A stretch of DNA of 64,000 nt from Endozoicomonas sp. SCSIO W0465. GTDB lineage: Bacteria; Pseudomonadota; Gammaproteobacteria; Pseudomonadales; Endozoicomonadaceae. The notes under the pieces are model-generated. The model was not told the DNA's origin. It searched no databases and saw nothing but the letters and a program-made list of their open reading frames with translations. The stretch spans positions 1,342,001-1,406,000 of the forward strand of contig NZ_CP092417.1 of assembly GCF_023716865.1 (NCBI RefSeq), in the 5' to 3' direction. Made by a program: the position numbers and the translations under genes. Below, piece after piece: positions 1-8,261 of the stretch (position 1 is its first letter; every line of letters begins with the position of its first letter).

Positions 1-629
1 ATTCTTTCCATATTGATCTAGCCGTTCACCCACATATAATACCGGCTTTTTTTCTCCCCATAATCTGAGTATCAGGTAGTCGTGGGGCTGAACAAATTGC
101 TCTGTAAGAAAATCTGATCTCACCTGAGGAGGCCAACTGATAACCAGAAAGTCAGCAGCGTCCTTAAAGGCTTCCACTGTCTTGTATGAATCTTCTTTTC
201 TGACAGATACCGGAGGGGAAACAGCATCAGGGTGTTGGTGGCTTTCCTGATTATCACTGACTTTCATTTTGAAACCGCAGGTCTTGAGAAAATACGAGAG
301 ATAACCTTTCCCCCCCATTACTTCGATCCCGGCTTTACACCCAAGTGACTTCAGTTTGTTCGCAACCGGGGTCAGCCACACAGACGATGGGGTAAAATAA
401 ACGCCAAACTCATGTTCTAATCTATTGTTGCCGATGGCTTCGATCAATAACAGCTCTTTGAACAGAAAATAACTTTCAGGGCTGTCACGGTTATCCATTG
501 CCCGATATATCCTGAGATCTTCTTCGTGACCAGAAGAGTGAAGTCCCCCAGGCAGCTCAAACGCTTTGAGCTGTTCAAAATAGCATTCATTATTATCCTG
601 ATGACTGGCCAGCTTCAAAATGGCTAAAT
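1..629 (-). pseudogene. 3' part of a split gene of unknown function (methyltransferase-like)
   Basis: Reading the minus strand from 629 to the window edge gives one frame without stops. It continues the frame of the 5' part at 1739-2090 once the IS1595 element and one copy of its target duplication are removed. The gene runs off the left edge, so the C-terminus is not seen. A glycine-rich stretch (KAGIEVMGGKGYLSYFLKTC) followed by KMKVSDN, and later FLVISWPP and KPVLYVGE, resemble the order of motifs in Rossmann-type SAM-dependent methyltransferases. This is a pattern judgement and the assignment is weak. The gene is almost certainly inactive because of the insertion. Confidence 0.55.
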
Positions 630-1738
630 GGCTAAGTTACCGTTAATGGTTGAATCAGCTAAACTCCCATAAAATCTACGTTGTAGGGGAGTGATATGCA
701 ATCTGAACTCTTCCAGAATTTTATTGATTCCATTTCAACATTAACCAGTGAACAGCGAGACATTCTTAACAACTCGCTCCTTAGTACTCAAATAGAGGTT
801 ACCGAGGTAGTAGAAACCACTGACTCTGAACCTGTTTACAGTGAATCTATACCCAATAACGATAATGCAACACCTGACGTAGAAAAGAGCATACTTGCCC
901 AATTTGCCGAAAACCCCAGGTGCCCCAAATGCAAAAGCCATAGCGTTGGTCGCTGGGGCATACGAAATGGCCGACAGCGCTACCACTGCAAGACTTGCGA
1001 CTCAACGTTTAACGCCTTTAGTGGAACGCCTTTGGCAAGGCTCAGGCACCCTGAAAAATGGAACAAGTACCTCGCAGGTATGACTCACTCTATGGTCTTG
1101 CGACCAGCTGCTGCTGAGAATGCCATTGACTTGAAAACTGCGTTCCGCTGGCGTCACCGCTTTCTTGAAGTGATTAATAATGATCAAGCAGAAGAGCTTT
1201 GTGGCATTACTGAGCTTGATGAAACATTTTTCCGTGAATCCTTCAAAGGGCAAAGAGAAGGCCTTCCACGGCCAACCCGAAAGCGGGGTAATGATCCCAA
1301 CAAAGCCCGAAAAGTCCCGGTAATGGTGGCTCGGGACCGTAATCGAAATACCGTTGACGGTGTATTAGAAAACGAAAGTGCTAATGAATTGTGCAGGCAT
1401 TTAAATGGCCGCATATCGATACAGGCCACGGTCTGTGCGGATGCACACCTCGCTCACGAAAAACTTGCTGACAAGCTTGGATTTGTCTTCAAGGAGCTGG
1501 TGACATCAGCAGGTCAACATGTTGTTGAAGGCATCTACCACATCCAGACTGTAAATTCTTATCACAGTCATTTAAAACGCTGGATTGGCGGCGTATTCCA
1601 AGGGGTTGCAACTCGTTACCTTCCCCATTATCTGGCCTGGAGGCGAGAACTGACGGCAGCAAAAAAATTAACTGTTGGCCGGTTGATCAGCAGAATTACT
1701 GAACATTGGTGCTTCCAACCATTAACGGTAACTTAGCC
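630..1738 (+). mobile_element. IS1595-family insertion sequence, copy 1 (1109 bp)
   Basis: Perfect 23-bp terminal inverted repeats (630-652 and 1716-1738, outer bases GGCTAAGTTACCG) enclose one transposase gene. The 9-bp direct repeat TGGCTAAAT flanks it (621-629 and 1739-1747). A second copy of identical length lies at 55068-56176 in the opposite orientation. The family usually duplicates 8 bp, so the 9-bp repeat seen at both copies is slightly unusual. Confidence 0.93.
696..1736 (+). CDS. IS1595-family transposase
   Basis: A 346-residue DDE-type transposase. An N-terminal zinc ribbon is visible at about residues 76-101 (CPKCKSHSVGRWG then YHCKTC), as in IS1595/ISXO2-type enzymes. Acidic catalytic candidates lie in ITELDETFFRES and VCADAHLAHE, and the family's third position (often N/H rather than E) is in TVNSYHSHLKRWIGG. 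The stop lies within the right inverted repeat. The translated product is the same as that of the copy at 55070-56110, which suggests recent transposition. Confidence 0.93.
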   Translation: MQSELFQNFIDSISTLTSEQRDILNNSLLSTQIEVTEVVETTDSEPVYSESIPNNDNATPDVEKSILAQFAENPRCPKCKSHSVGRWGIRNGRQRYHCKTCDSTFNAFSGTPLARLRHPEKWNKYLAGMTHSMVLRPAAAENAIDLKTAFRWRHRFLEVINNDQAEELCGITELDETFFRESFKGQREGLPRPTRKRGNDPNKARKVPVMVARDRNRNTVDGVLENESANELCRHLNGRISIQATVCADAHLAHEKLADKLGFVFKELVTSAGQHVVEGIYHIQTVNSYHSHLKRWIGGVFQGVATRYLPHYLAWRRELTAAKKLTVGRLISRITEHWCFQPLTVT

Positions 1739-2090
1739 TGGCTAAATAATCTTCATTAGCAAATAATTTAAGACCTTCCATTATCGATTTAAGGCACATT
1801 TTCGGGATCATTGTTTTCAAGAAACGATTTTTAAATTCAATGATCTGTTTTAATTGATCGTCGTTAACCGTTGTAATCTTGTACGTAGATGTATTTTTTG
1901 TACCAACATCATTGGTAAGGGCAGGATCTGATTTTGACAGTTGATTGGCCCTTGCCATTGCCTTGGGCTGGCAATGAGCAAATCGACCGGATGTTGAAGC
2001 ATCCCGGGTAGGGGGGTTATCCGTGTCAGGAGAACTCGCCGCCGGTAGGGGAGATAGAGAAGAGAACGATGTTGCCGCATTAGATTGCAT
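1739..2090 (-). pseudogene. 5' part of the split gene interrupted by IS1595
   Basis: The start ATG at 2090 is preceded by GGTGA at a suitable distance. The N-terminal 50 residues are Ser/Pro/Ala-rich and low in complexity, followed by a more ordered segment ending EGLKLFANEDYLA, where IS1595 is inserted. After the insertion the frame reads a few codons of IS sequence and stops. Joining it to 1-629 gives a continuous frame (EDYLA-ILKLASHQDNNE). The Ser-rich N-terminus would fit an unstructured or secretion-type leader, but this is speculation. Confidence 0.6.
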
Positions 2091-2308
2091 GTTGAATCAC
2101 CTGCCCGGAACCCATTACTGTGCAGTCCTGGTAATTCTACCCGGAAATTTAACCAGTAGGCTGCCTGAGTATAGACTGCCCTATCACTGAAAGGGATTTA
2201 ATCTAAAAACACCTCACATCACTCTGACAGGTTTATAAGGCCAAAGTTCCACTATTTTTAGCAGTGACGAATTTTGACATGTATCACAGAAACTGTGTCT
2301 TGATACTG

Positions 2309-2974
2309 TCATGCTAACTGCAACTGCCGGTAACGATCTGGTGTATCAATATCCTGGTGAATAGCGTCAGTGCCCACTGAGATAAAACGATGGGAGCCCG
2401 CCAGCAACAGGGATTTCATCCGTGACTGAGGAGGAGCGTCCAGTACAGCGCCAAACGCACTGCGATACAAAAGGACAGGGTGGCCCGGTCGCTGATCATC
2501 AGCACTGACGACGGGAAAAAGGGTATCAATATCCCGTTGTCGCCAGAGTTCGGAGAATACCGTGGGAGGGATCAGCGGCATATCACCGTGGGTAATGAAC
2601 AGATAATCGGTTTCGCAATGGCGGATACCCGCTTGAATCGAGCTGAAAAGTCCGAGGTAATACGCGGGATTATGGATCAGTTTGATTCGCGGGTGATGCT
2701 CATAACGTGTGTGAATTTCTTCACCCCGGTAGCCGGTCACCAGAATAACCCGTTGGCAGAAGCAGAGCGCGTTGGCAATGCTGCAGTCAAGAATGGTTTC
2801 ACACTCTTGCGCTTCGCTGGAGTCTCTGCCGGGCGTTCTTGTGGACTCTTTTGTGGACTCTCTTGTTGACTCTTTTGTTGAGAAAGGGAGCATCATTTTC
2901 CAGCGCCCCATCCGTGATGAGAGCCCTGCTGCAGTGACCAGGCAATCCACAGGTTTGGTTGAATCCGTTGACAT
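2309..2974 (-). CDS. mocA: MocA/YgfJ-like molybdenum cofactor nucleotidyltransferase
   Basis: A 221-residue NTP-transferase-fold protein. The signature AAGLSSRMGRWKMMLPF near the N-terminus and HGDMPLI at about residue 129 match the nucleotide-binding and metal-binding motifs of MobA/MocA enzymes, which attach CMP or a related nucleotide to molybdopterin for insertion into molybdenum hydroxylases. It is divergent from yqeC with 45 bp between the starts. Neighbouring yqeC and xdhC-yqeB serve the same hydroxylase maturation. Oddity: after LPF there is a Ser/Thr/Glu-rich insert made of STKE/STRE-type repeats (about residues 32-58) that ordinary family members lack. Confidence 0.85.
   Translation of the reverse strand: MSTDSTKPVDCLVTAAGLSSRMGRWKMMLPFSTKESTRESTKESTRTPGRDSSEAQECETILDCSIANALCFCQRVILVTGYRGEEIHTRYEHHPRIKLIHNPAYYLGLFSSIQAGIRHCETDYLFITHGDMPLIPPTVFSELWRQRDIDTLFPVVSADDQRPGHPVLLYRSAFGAVLDAPPQSRMKSLLLAGSHRFISVGTDAIHQDIDTPDRYRQLQLA
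2831..2882 (-). repeat. Tandem 12-bp-like repeats coding the MocA insert
   Basis: On the plus strand the motif GTGGACTCTTTT / GTTGACTCTTTT recurs about four times with small changes, coding STKE-STRE-STKE-STRT on the minus strand. The unit is a multiple of three, so copy-number change would alter loop length without breaking the frame. Confidence 0.7.
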
Positions 2975-3019
2975 ACTGAAGGTCTCATCAGTTTAGAAGG
3001 CTGTCTGAGGGAAAGTCTT

Positions 3020-3838
3020 ATGCTCAATTTTCCGGGTAGCCTGTCATGGATAGACCCGGTCGAAGATCGCATTATTGCGGCAACCGGCGCCGGAGGAAAG
3101 ACCAGCTGTCTGGAATATCTTGCTCTTCAGCTCAAGCAGTCTGGTCACAGCGTACTGCTGACCACGACAACACGGATTTTCCGACCTGCTCCCGGGGGAT
3201 TTGGCCAGTACGTTGATCGGCTGATTGAACAGAATTTACTGAATCAGATTCAGATTAAACCCAAGGGGGCGTCCATCACGCTGGCGGGCTTCCCAGACAA
3301 AAACCCTCAAAAGCTGCGAGGACTGTCCCCAGCCACCATTCAGCGGCTGATCAGCCTTGATGTATACGACAATATACTCATAGAAGCGGACGGTTCCAGG
3401 CAACGTCCATTAAAAGCCCCTGGAAAAAATGAACCCGTCATCCCCAATGGCTGCCAGGTCATTATCGGTGTGACCGGCTGGAGCGGTATGGGTAATACCA
3501 TCAGTCCACATAATATCCACCGGTGGGAGGAGTTCACCAGCATTACCGGGCTATCAGATGGAGAAAACTCCACTGCTATGGCGATATATCAGCTACTTGA
3601 TCATCCGCAAGGTCTGTTCAAAAATTCACCGGGCAATGCACGCAGGGTCTGGTTACTCAACCAGGTTGATAACCTTTCGGCGCAACTGCATGCAAGAGAA
3701 TTTATAGCATCTGTGCAGCGTTTTGCACCCTCACTCCATCACTATGTCATCAGCAGTTTCCGGCAACAGCCAGTTCCCTTTATAGAAGAGCTACCCGGAG
3801 CACTGAATTCATCTAAAAACAATGCGTTAATTTGCTAA
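3020..3838 (+). CDS. yqeC: YqeC, selenium-dependent molybdenum hydroxylase accessory protein
   Basis: A 272-residue protein with a P-loop-like motif near the N-terminus (AATGAGGKTSCLEYLA, about residues 20-35), the LLTTTTRIFRP segment and ILIEADGSRQRPLKAP. These are characteristic of the YqeC family found beside XdhC/YqeB and labile-selenium molybdenum hydroxylases. A GAGGGAAAG ribosome-binding site precedes the ATG. The stop is 12 bp before the xdhC-yqeB start, so the two are co-transcribed. The biochemical role is not established; a role in cofactor or selenium insertion is inferred from co-occurrence. Confidence 0.88.
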   Translation: MLNFPGSLSWIDPVEDRIIAATGAGGKTSCLEYLALQLKQSGHSVLLTTTTRIFRPAPGGFGQYVDRLIEQNLLNQIQIKPKGASITLAGFPDKNPQKLRGLSPATIQRLISLDVYDNILIEADGSRQRPLKAPGKNEPVIPNGCQVIIGVTGWSGMGNTISPHNIHRWEEFTSITGLSDGENSTAMAIYQLLDHPQGLFKNSPGNARRVWLLNQVDNLSAQLHAREFIASVQRFAPSLHHYVISSFRQQPVPFIEELPGALNSSKNNALIC

Positions 3839-3850
3839 TGGGGGAAACCA

Positions 3851-5491
3851 ATGAATATTTTTGCCGAAGCGGCACGACTCTATGAACAAAACACCCCTTT
3901 TGCCCTAGCTTCTATTATAGAGACCAAAGGGTCCGCCCCCCGGCATGATGCCATTATTCTCGTTCTGGAAGATGGCACTACCCGGGGAACCATCGGTGGC
4001 GGCATGATTGAGCGTCATGTGATCGGCGCAGCCATTGACGCATTAAAGGAAGGTCGCTCAAGAGTCATCAAAGGCAGTATGTCCAGAACCGGCAAAGATG
4101 CCATGGATATGGATTGTGGTGGCACCATGACCGTCCATATAGATGTGCAAGGCATCCGCCCGGACATGCTATTGATCGGTGGCGGGCATGTGAACCGGGC
4201 AGTGGCAAAGCTGGCTTCCGAGCTGGGTTACCGGATCACCGTTGTCGACTCCTGGGAACCCAATCTCAATGCCAGGCTGTTTCCACCCAATACTCAACTC
4301 ATTCTGGGAGCAACGATCCAGGATGCCATCAGCCAGGCCACGATAAGAGATAACACTCAGGTCATTATCGCAACGAACCATGAAGACACCATTGCACTGC
4401 CCACCATTCTCAACAGTTCGGCCCGGTATATTGGCCAACTGGCCAGTCGTCGCAAGGTAGAAACACTGCATAAAAAATGTCTTGAACTCGGCATCAGCGA
4501 AGCACGGTTTCAGGAAGTGCGCACGCCGGTAGGTCTGGATATTGGCGCAGAAAGCCCGGAAGAAATTGCTGTCAGTATTATGGGGGAGATTCTGGCCTTA
4601 TCTCGAGGTAAATTGTCCCGGGGTAAAGGGCTCAGAAAAGGGGATGAACAATCAGCAACACGGTCCTCAACAAACAGCCGTAACGATAATCTGGTGATGA
4701 TCCGTGGTGCCGGTGACCTGGCATCCGGTACTGCCGTCAAACTGCATAACAGTGGCTTTAAAGTGGTTATGCTGGACCTGCCAAAACCAACGGTGATTCG
4801 TACCAATGTTTCTTTTGCCGGTGCATTACTGAACGAGAGTGGTCAGATAACCGTGGAGGGCATCACTGCGCACAAAGCACGATCCGTTGCTGATGCAGTG
4901 CGAATAATGAGTGATGGTCGTATCCCGATCATGGCCGACCCGGATGGCCAGACCCTCCGTCAATTTAAACCTGCCATACTGGTTGATGGTATTCTGGCCA
5001 AGCAAAATCTGGGCACCAACCGGAACATGGCCCCCATTACCATCGCGCTTGGCCCCGGATTCCATGCAGGACAGGATGTAGATGCCGTTATTGAGACCTG
5101 TCGGGGCCATAACCTGGCCAGAGTCATTTACCAGGGAGCGGCTGAACCCAATACCGGCAAGCCCGGCACGATCATGGGCTACGCTGAAGAGCGGGTATTA
5201 CGTGCACCCTGCGCGGGCACCGTCACACCGGCAGTCGCCATTGGTGACCTGGTCGAAGAAGGGCAGGTGGTTGCACAGGTCCGTTCAGACAACGGAACTC
5301 AGCCGGTAATTACCCGCATCGGTGGCAAGGTTCGCGGTATGATCAGCACAGGATCTGAAGTCACCCCGGGATTCAAAATTGGTGATATTGACCCCCGTGG
5401 AACCAGTGTTGACCATACCACCGTTTCTGATAAAGCCAGGGCCATAGCCGGCGGCGTCCTTGAAGCCATATTGAAACTGTCTGCGGTTTGA
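3851..5491 (+). CDS. xdhC-yqeB: XdhC-YqeB fusion, molybdenum hydroxylase maturation protein
   Basis: A 546-residue protein joining two families usually encoded separately. Residues about 1-255 are XdhC-like: KGSAPRHD and TIGGGMIE in the N-terminal part, then the Rossmann glycine motif LLIGGGHVNRAV and IIATNHEDT. XdhC proteins bind and sulfurate the molybdenum cofactor before inserting it into xanthine-dehydrogenase-type enzymes. A basic linker (ALSRGKLSRGKGLRKG) leads to a YqeB/EF2563-like domain from about residue 280, starting MIRGAGDLASGTAVKL and containing DPDGQTLRQFKPAILVDG. A GGGGGAAAC ribosome-binding site precedes the start. The target hydroxylase is not in this window. No stop or frameshift is seen at the junction, so the fusion appears genuine. 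Confidence 0.9.
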   Translation: MNIFAEAARLYEQNTPFALASIIETKGSAPRHDAIILVLEDGTTRGTIGGGMIERHVIGAAIDALKEGRSRVIKGSMSRTGKDAMDMDCGGTMTVHIDVQGIRPDMLLIGGGHVNRAVAKLASELGYRITVVDSWEPNLNARLFPPNTQLILGATIQDAISQATIRDNTQVIIATNHEDTIALPTILNSSARYIGQLASRRKVETLHKKCLELGISEARFQEVRTPVGLDIGAESPEEIAVSIMGEILALSRGKLSRGKGLRKGDEQSATRSSTNSRNDNLVMIRGAGDLASGTAVKLHNSGFKVVMLDLPKPTVIRTNVSFAGALLNESGQITVEGITAHKARSVADAVRIMSDGRIPIMADPDGQTLRQFKPAILVDGILAKQNLGTNRNMAPITIALGPGFHAGQDVDAVIETCRGHNLARVIYQGAAEPNTGKPGTIMGYAEERVLRAPCAGTVTPAVAIGDLVEEGQVVAQVRSDNGTQPVITRIGGKVRGMISTGSEVTPGFKIGDIDPRGTSVDHTTVSDKARAIAGGVLEAILKLSAV

Positions 5492-5501
5492 ATCTTCTGA
5501 A

Positions 5502-5565
5502 CCACGGGGATCACCCTGAGCACAGAGGAAAAAATGCTTCTTTGTGCGCTTCGTGATTTCCGTGG
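5502..5565. repeat. 64-bp imperfect palindrome after xdhC-yqeB
   Basis: Three successive arm pairs can be read: CCACGG with CCGTGG, ATCAC with GTGAT and CACAGAG with CTTTGTG, giving a long hairpin. It begins 10 bp after the xdhC-yqeB stop, so it may act as a transcription or mRNA-stability element or be a dispersed REP-like repeat. No T-run follows, so it is not a standard intrinsic terminator. The rest of 5566-5858 is AT-rich and I see no gene in it. Confidence 0.6.
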
Positions 5566-5858
5566 TGCAATTGGCGCTTTCTAAAACAGGTAGATATAAC
5601 CGATTTAAGCCACACCACCATTCCACTATAAAACGCTCTTTTTATTTCTCTCATCAATAAAACCGATGACATTCTGAAGCTCTGCTATGCTGATCATGCA
5701 GTCAGTGCGCAGCTTATTCGATATAACCCACCAGCTGAAGATCAGGCTGAGAAACAGCACTCTTTTACAACAACTTCTAATACGAGTGCTCCATGGCTGT
5801 CTAACTACAACATGGTTTAACACAAGGCTTTATAACACAACAAAAGACAGGTAGCTGT

Positions 5859-6440
5859 ATGTCGCTAGAAACAAGAGTTGATATGCTGGAGAAGCAACAC
5901 CAGTCCCTCTACAACACCATTCATGGTCTGGTAAAAGCGATGGCGGATATCAAACACATTGCACTTAAAAACCAGCATGAAATCATTGGCGTCAAAGTCA
6001 ACATGTCGGGTATTCAGGCAGAAGTGACCGGCGTTAAGGAAGATGTCTCTGAGCTGGCTCAGGCCACGCTGTCCGGTTTTGAGCGTACCAGTGAGTTAAT
6101 GAATAACACCCACAAAATTCTCGATGATATCAGCGAACATCTGGACACCATCAATGGTCGGCTGGATGAGACCAATAAACTGGTCGATGGCACTCATGAA
6201 CGCGTCGATGAAACTTATGAGCGATTAAATGAAACCAATGAACGCCTTGGTGAAAATAACGAACGCCTTGATGAAACCAATGAACGGCTGGATGAAAATA
6301 ATGAACGACTCGGTAGTACTAATGAATGGCTTGGTGGCATTAACCAGCGCCTTGAGGGTGTGGAAAGCCAGGTTAAAGAGGTTCGAAAAGATATTCTCAC
6401 CCTTGGGCAGATGATCAAGCACCGTCTACCAGAGAAATAA
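5859..6440 (+). CDS. Hypothetical coiled-coil protein with heptad repeats
   Basis: A 193-residue soluble protein with no signal peptide or membrane segment. The N-terminal half (LETRVDMLEKQHQSLYNTIH and on) is helical. Residues about 99-165 consist of 7-residue units of the type N-E-R-L-D-E-T, with leucine or valine in one fixed position and charged or polar residues elsewhere. This predicts a long parallel coiled coil. It ends with a Lys-rich segment. AGGT lies upstream of the ATG. It stands alone between two long noncoding stretches. I do not recognise a family; a structural or tethering role is only a guess. Confidence 0.75.
   Translation: MSLETRVDMLEKQHQSLYNTIHGLVKAMADIKHIALKNQHEIIGVKVNMSGIQAEVTGVKEDVSELAQATLSGFERTSELMNNTHKILDDISEHLDTINGRLDETNKLVDGTHERVDETYERLNETNERLGENNERLDETNERLDENNERLGSTNEWLGGINQRLEGVESQVKEVRKDILTLGQMIKHRLPEK
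6153..6360 (+). repeat. 21-bp tandem repeats coding the heptads
   Basis: Degenerate in-frame 21-bp units (variants of AATGAACGCCTTGATGAAACC) repeated about nine to ten times inside the coiled-coil gene. They encode NERLDET, NERLGEN, NERLDEN and similar heptads. Repeat number could change without a frameshift. Confidence 0.8.
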
Positions 6441-6771
6441 TTGTTATTCAATCTCCTCTGTTGATGTCTTTGGCAGGTGACGTAAGGCCTGCCGTATTCA
6501 ACTGCGTTGCTGTCACTTTGATTGTCTGCGTACTTCGCAATTATCAAACTGATAGATCAAAACGAACCAATCGCACTGTTGTGGTAAATAAGGGGTACAT
6601 AAAAAGTTGCTGCAAATCACTTTTTTTCTTTGCCAGACTCACTGCTATTGACCTGTTTTTTAACTGGCTCCCCCAAACCCCACGGTTATCAACGGCTCTG
6701 GGCATAATAAGGTTCAGAACAGATCCAACGCCACCCCGGGTTTTCCTTTTCTCACAGCCGCTTCACCAAAG

Positions 6772-6787
6772 TTGGCACGTAAGTTGG
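6772..6787 (+). promoter_or_regulatory. Candidate sigma-54 (-24/-12) promoter for ygeW
   Basis: TTGGCACGTAAGTTGG matches the consensus TTGGCACGNNNNTTGC at all fixed positions but the last (G instead of C). A fragment of a sigma-54 activator lies about 3.3 kb downstream, and such an activator gene (ygeV) sits beside ygeW in E. coli. It lies about 200 bp before the ygeW start, so a leader or another promoter is also possible. Confidence 0.4.
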
Positions 6788-6895
6788 CTATTAAAAGCTA
6801 CCAGATAACCACCTGACTGATTTACCTGGGTCGCCTCTCAACTGCGCCAGACTCAGTCAAACAATAACCCCAGATCCGAAAGCGCTGTTTCAGTG

Positions 6896-6940
6896 CGTGC
6901 AGTTTTGGCTCGTGCAGTTTTGGCTCGTGCAGTCTTAGTT
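6896..6940 (+). repeat. Three 15-bp direct repeats before ygeW
   Basis: CGTGCAGTTTTGGCT occurs twice perfectly (6896-6910, 6911-6925), then a diverged third copy (CGTGCAGTCTTAGTT, 6926-6940) and a partial fourth. They lie 48 bp before the ygeW start and may be regulator sites or simple slippage products. Confidence 0.6.
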
Positions 6941-6987
6941 CGGGCAGCCTTCGCCCAAAGGATCTGATATTCAGAAAAGGAAATACC

Positions 6988-8178
6988 GTGAGCAATTTCG
7001 ACCAGTTACTGCAAGATATCAAGGCACTGAACACCAAACTGCATACCAAAGACTTTCTCCTGACCTGGGAACAGTCTACGGATGAATTGAAGCAGGTATT
7101 GAAAGTAGCAGAAGGCCTTCGTCTGCTGCGCAACGAAAACATCTCTACCAAAGTTTTCGACAGCGGCCTCGGTGTATCCCTGTTCCGTGATAACTCTACC
7201 CGTACCCGTTTCTCCTTCACCTCAGCCTGTAACATGCTGGGTCTGGCCATTCAGGACCTGGACGAAGGAAAGTCCCAGATTGCCCATGGCGAAACCGTTC
7301 GTGAAACCGCCAACATGATCTCTTTCTGTGCCGATGTGATCGGTATCCGTGACGACATGTACCTGGGTTACGGTAACCAGTATATGCGTGAAGTGGGTGC
7401 CGCCCTGGATTTTGGTAAGGAGCATGGTGTTCTGGCCCAGCGTCCGGGCATGGTTAACCTGCAGTGCGATATCGACCACCCGACCCAGAGCATGGCTGAC
7501 CTGGCATGGCTGATCGAACACTTTGGCAGCCTGGAAAACCTGAAAGGCAAGAAGATTGCCATGACCTGGGCTTACTCCCCAAGCTACGGCAAGCCGCTCT
7601 CTGTTCCACAGGGCATTATCGGCCTGATGACACGCTTTGGTATGGATGTCACCCTGGCTCACCCACAAGGCTATGACCTGATTCCTGAAGTGGTTGAAAC
7701 AGCTGGTCGTCAGGCGGCAGAAAGTGGCGGCAGTTTCACCCGGGTCAGCACCATGGCTGAAGCCTTCAAGGATGCCGATATTGTCTATCCCAAGTCCTGG
7801 GCGCCTTACCACGTCATGGGCCGTCGTACTGACCTGCTGAAAGCAGGCGACCACGCGGGTCTGAAAACGCTGGAACAGGAGTGTCTGGCCCAGAACGCCC
7901 TGCACAAAGACTGGCACTGCACCGAAGAAATGATGAAGCATACCCGCAATGGCGAAGCACTTTACATGCACTGCCTGCCAGCAGACATCACCGGCGTTTC
8001 CTGTAAAGAGGGTGAAGTAACCGAAGGGGTATTCAACAAATACCTGATCGACACCTACAAAGAAGCGGGCTGGAAGCCTTACATCATCGCTTCCATGATC
8101 CTTAACCGCCGCTTTGCCAACCCGGACGTTGTGCTGGAAAACCTGATGAAAAAAGGTGCCCGTCGCGTTGACGCCTGA
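6988..8178 (+). CDS. ygeW: YgeW, knotted carbamoyltransferase family protein
   Basis: A 396-residue protein with the carbamoyl-phosphate-binding motif (NSTRTRFSFTSACN, about residues 70-83) and the second-domain motif ALYMHCLPADITG near residue 325. It also has TWAYSPSYGKPLSVPQG, which distinguishes YgeW from ornithine and aspartate carbamoyltransferases. YgeW is grouped with purine/ureide degradation and diaminopropionate genes; its exact substrate is unsettled. The start is GTG, chosen because AAAAGGA precedes it and the MSNFDQLLQDIKAL start fits the family. It is followed 83 bp later by the ygeX remnant, as in E. coli, so an operon has been cut here. Confidence 0.92.
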   Translation: MSNFDQLLQDIKALNTKLHTKDFLLTWEQSTDELKQVLKVAEGLRLLRNENISTKVFDSGLGVSLFRDNSTRTRFSFTSACNMLGLAIQDLDEGKSQIAHGETVRETANMISFCADVIGIRDDMYLGYGNQYMREVGAALDFGKEHGVLAQRPGMVNLQCDIDHPTQSMADLAWLIEHFGSLENLKGKKIAMTWAYSPSYGKPLSVPQGIIGLMTRFGMDVTLAHPQGYDLIPEVVETAGRQAAESGGSFTRVSTMAEAFKDADIVYPKSWAPYHVMGRRTDLLKAGDHAGLKTLEQECLAQNALHKDWHCTEEMMKHTRNGEALYMHCLPADITGVSCKEGEVTEGVFNKYLIDTYKEAGWKPYIIASMILNRRFANPDVVLENLMKKGARRVDA

Positions 8179-8261
8179 TTTTTCGGGAAACGCTCCCTGA
8201 CCGCCAAACTGGCAGCAGGGAGCGCTGCCAGACCAGCATTTGTGTTCGGGAGGCACATGCC

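Larger units (their letters stand above)
6441..6987 (+). other. 547-bp noncoding region upstream of ygeW
   Basis: No gene is supported here. It holds a small GGCAGG/CCTGCC inverted repeat (6472-6493) just after the coiled-coil gene, a candidate sigma-54 promoter (6772-6787) and three 15-bp tandem repeats (6896-6940), both listed separately. The length is suitable for an activator-controlled promoter. Confidence 0.6.

Noticed and set aside
5285..5626. Small minus-strand ORFs across the end of xdhC-yqeB and the palindrome
   Set aside because: They are antisense to the fusion gene and show no ordered sequence.
6461..6808. 115-codon ORF in the ygeW upstream region
   Set aside because: No ribosome-binding site, atypical composition, and it overlaps the candidate regulatory region; no family features.
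7222..8256. Long minus-strand ORF of 344 codons opposite ygeW
   Set aside because: It lies antisense to the well-supported carbamoyltransferase, with no family features; it follows from the codon use of ygeW.
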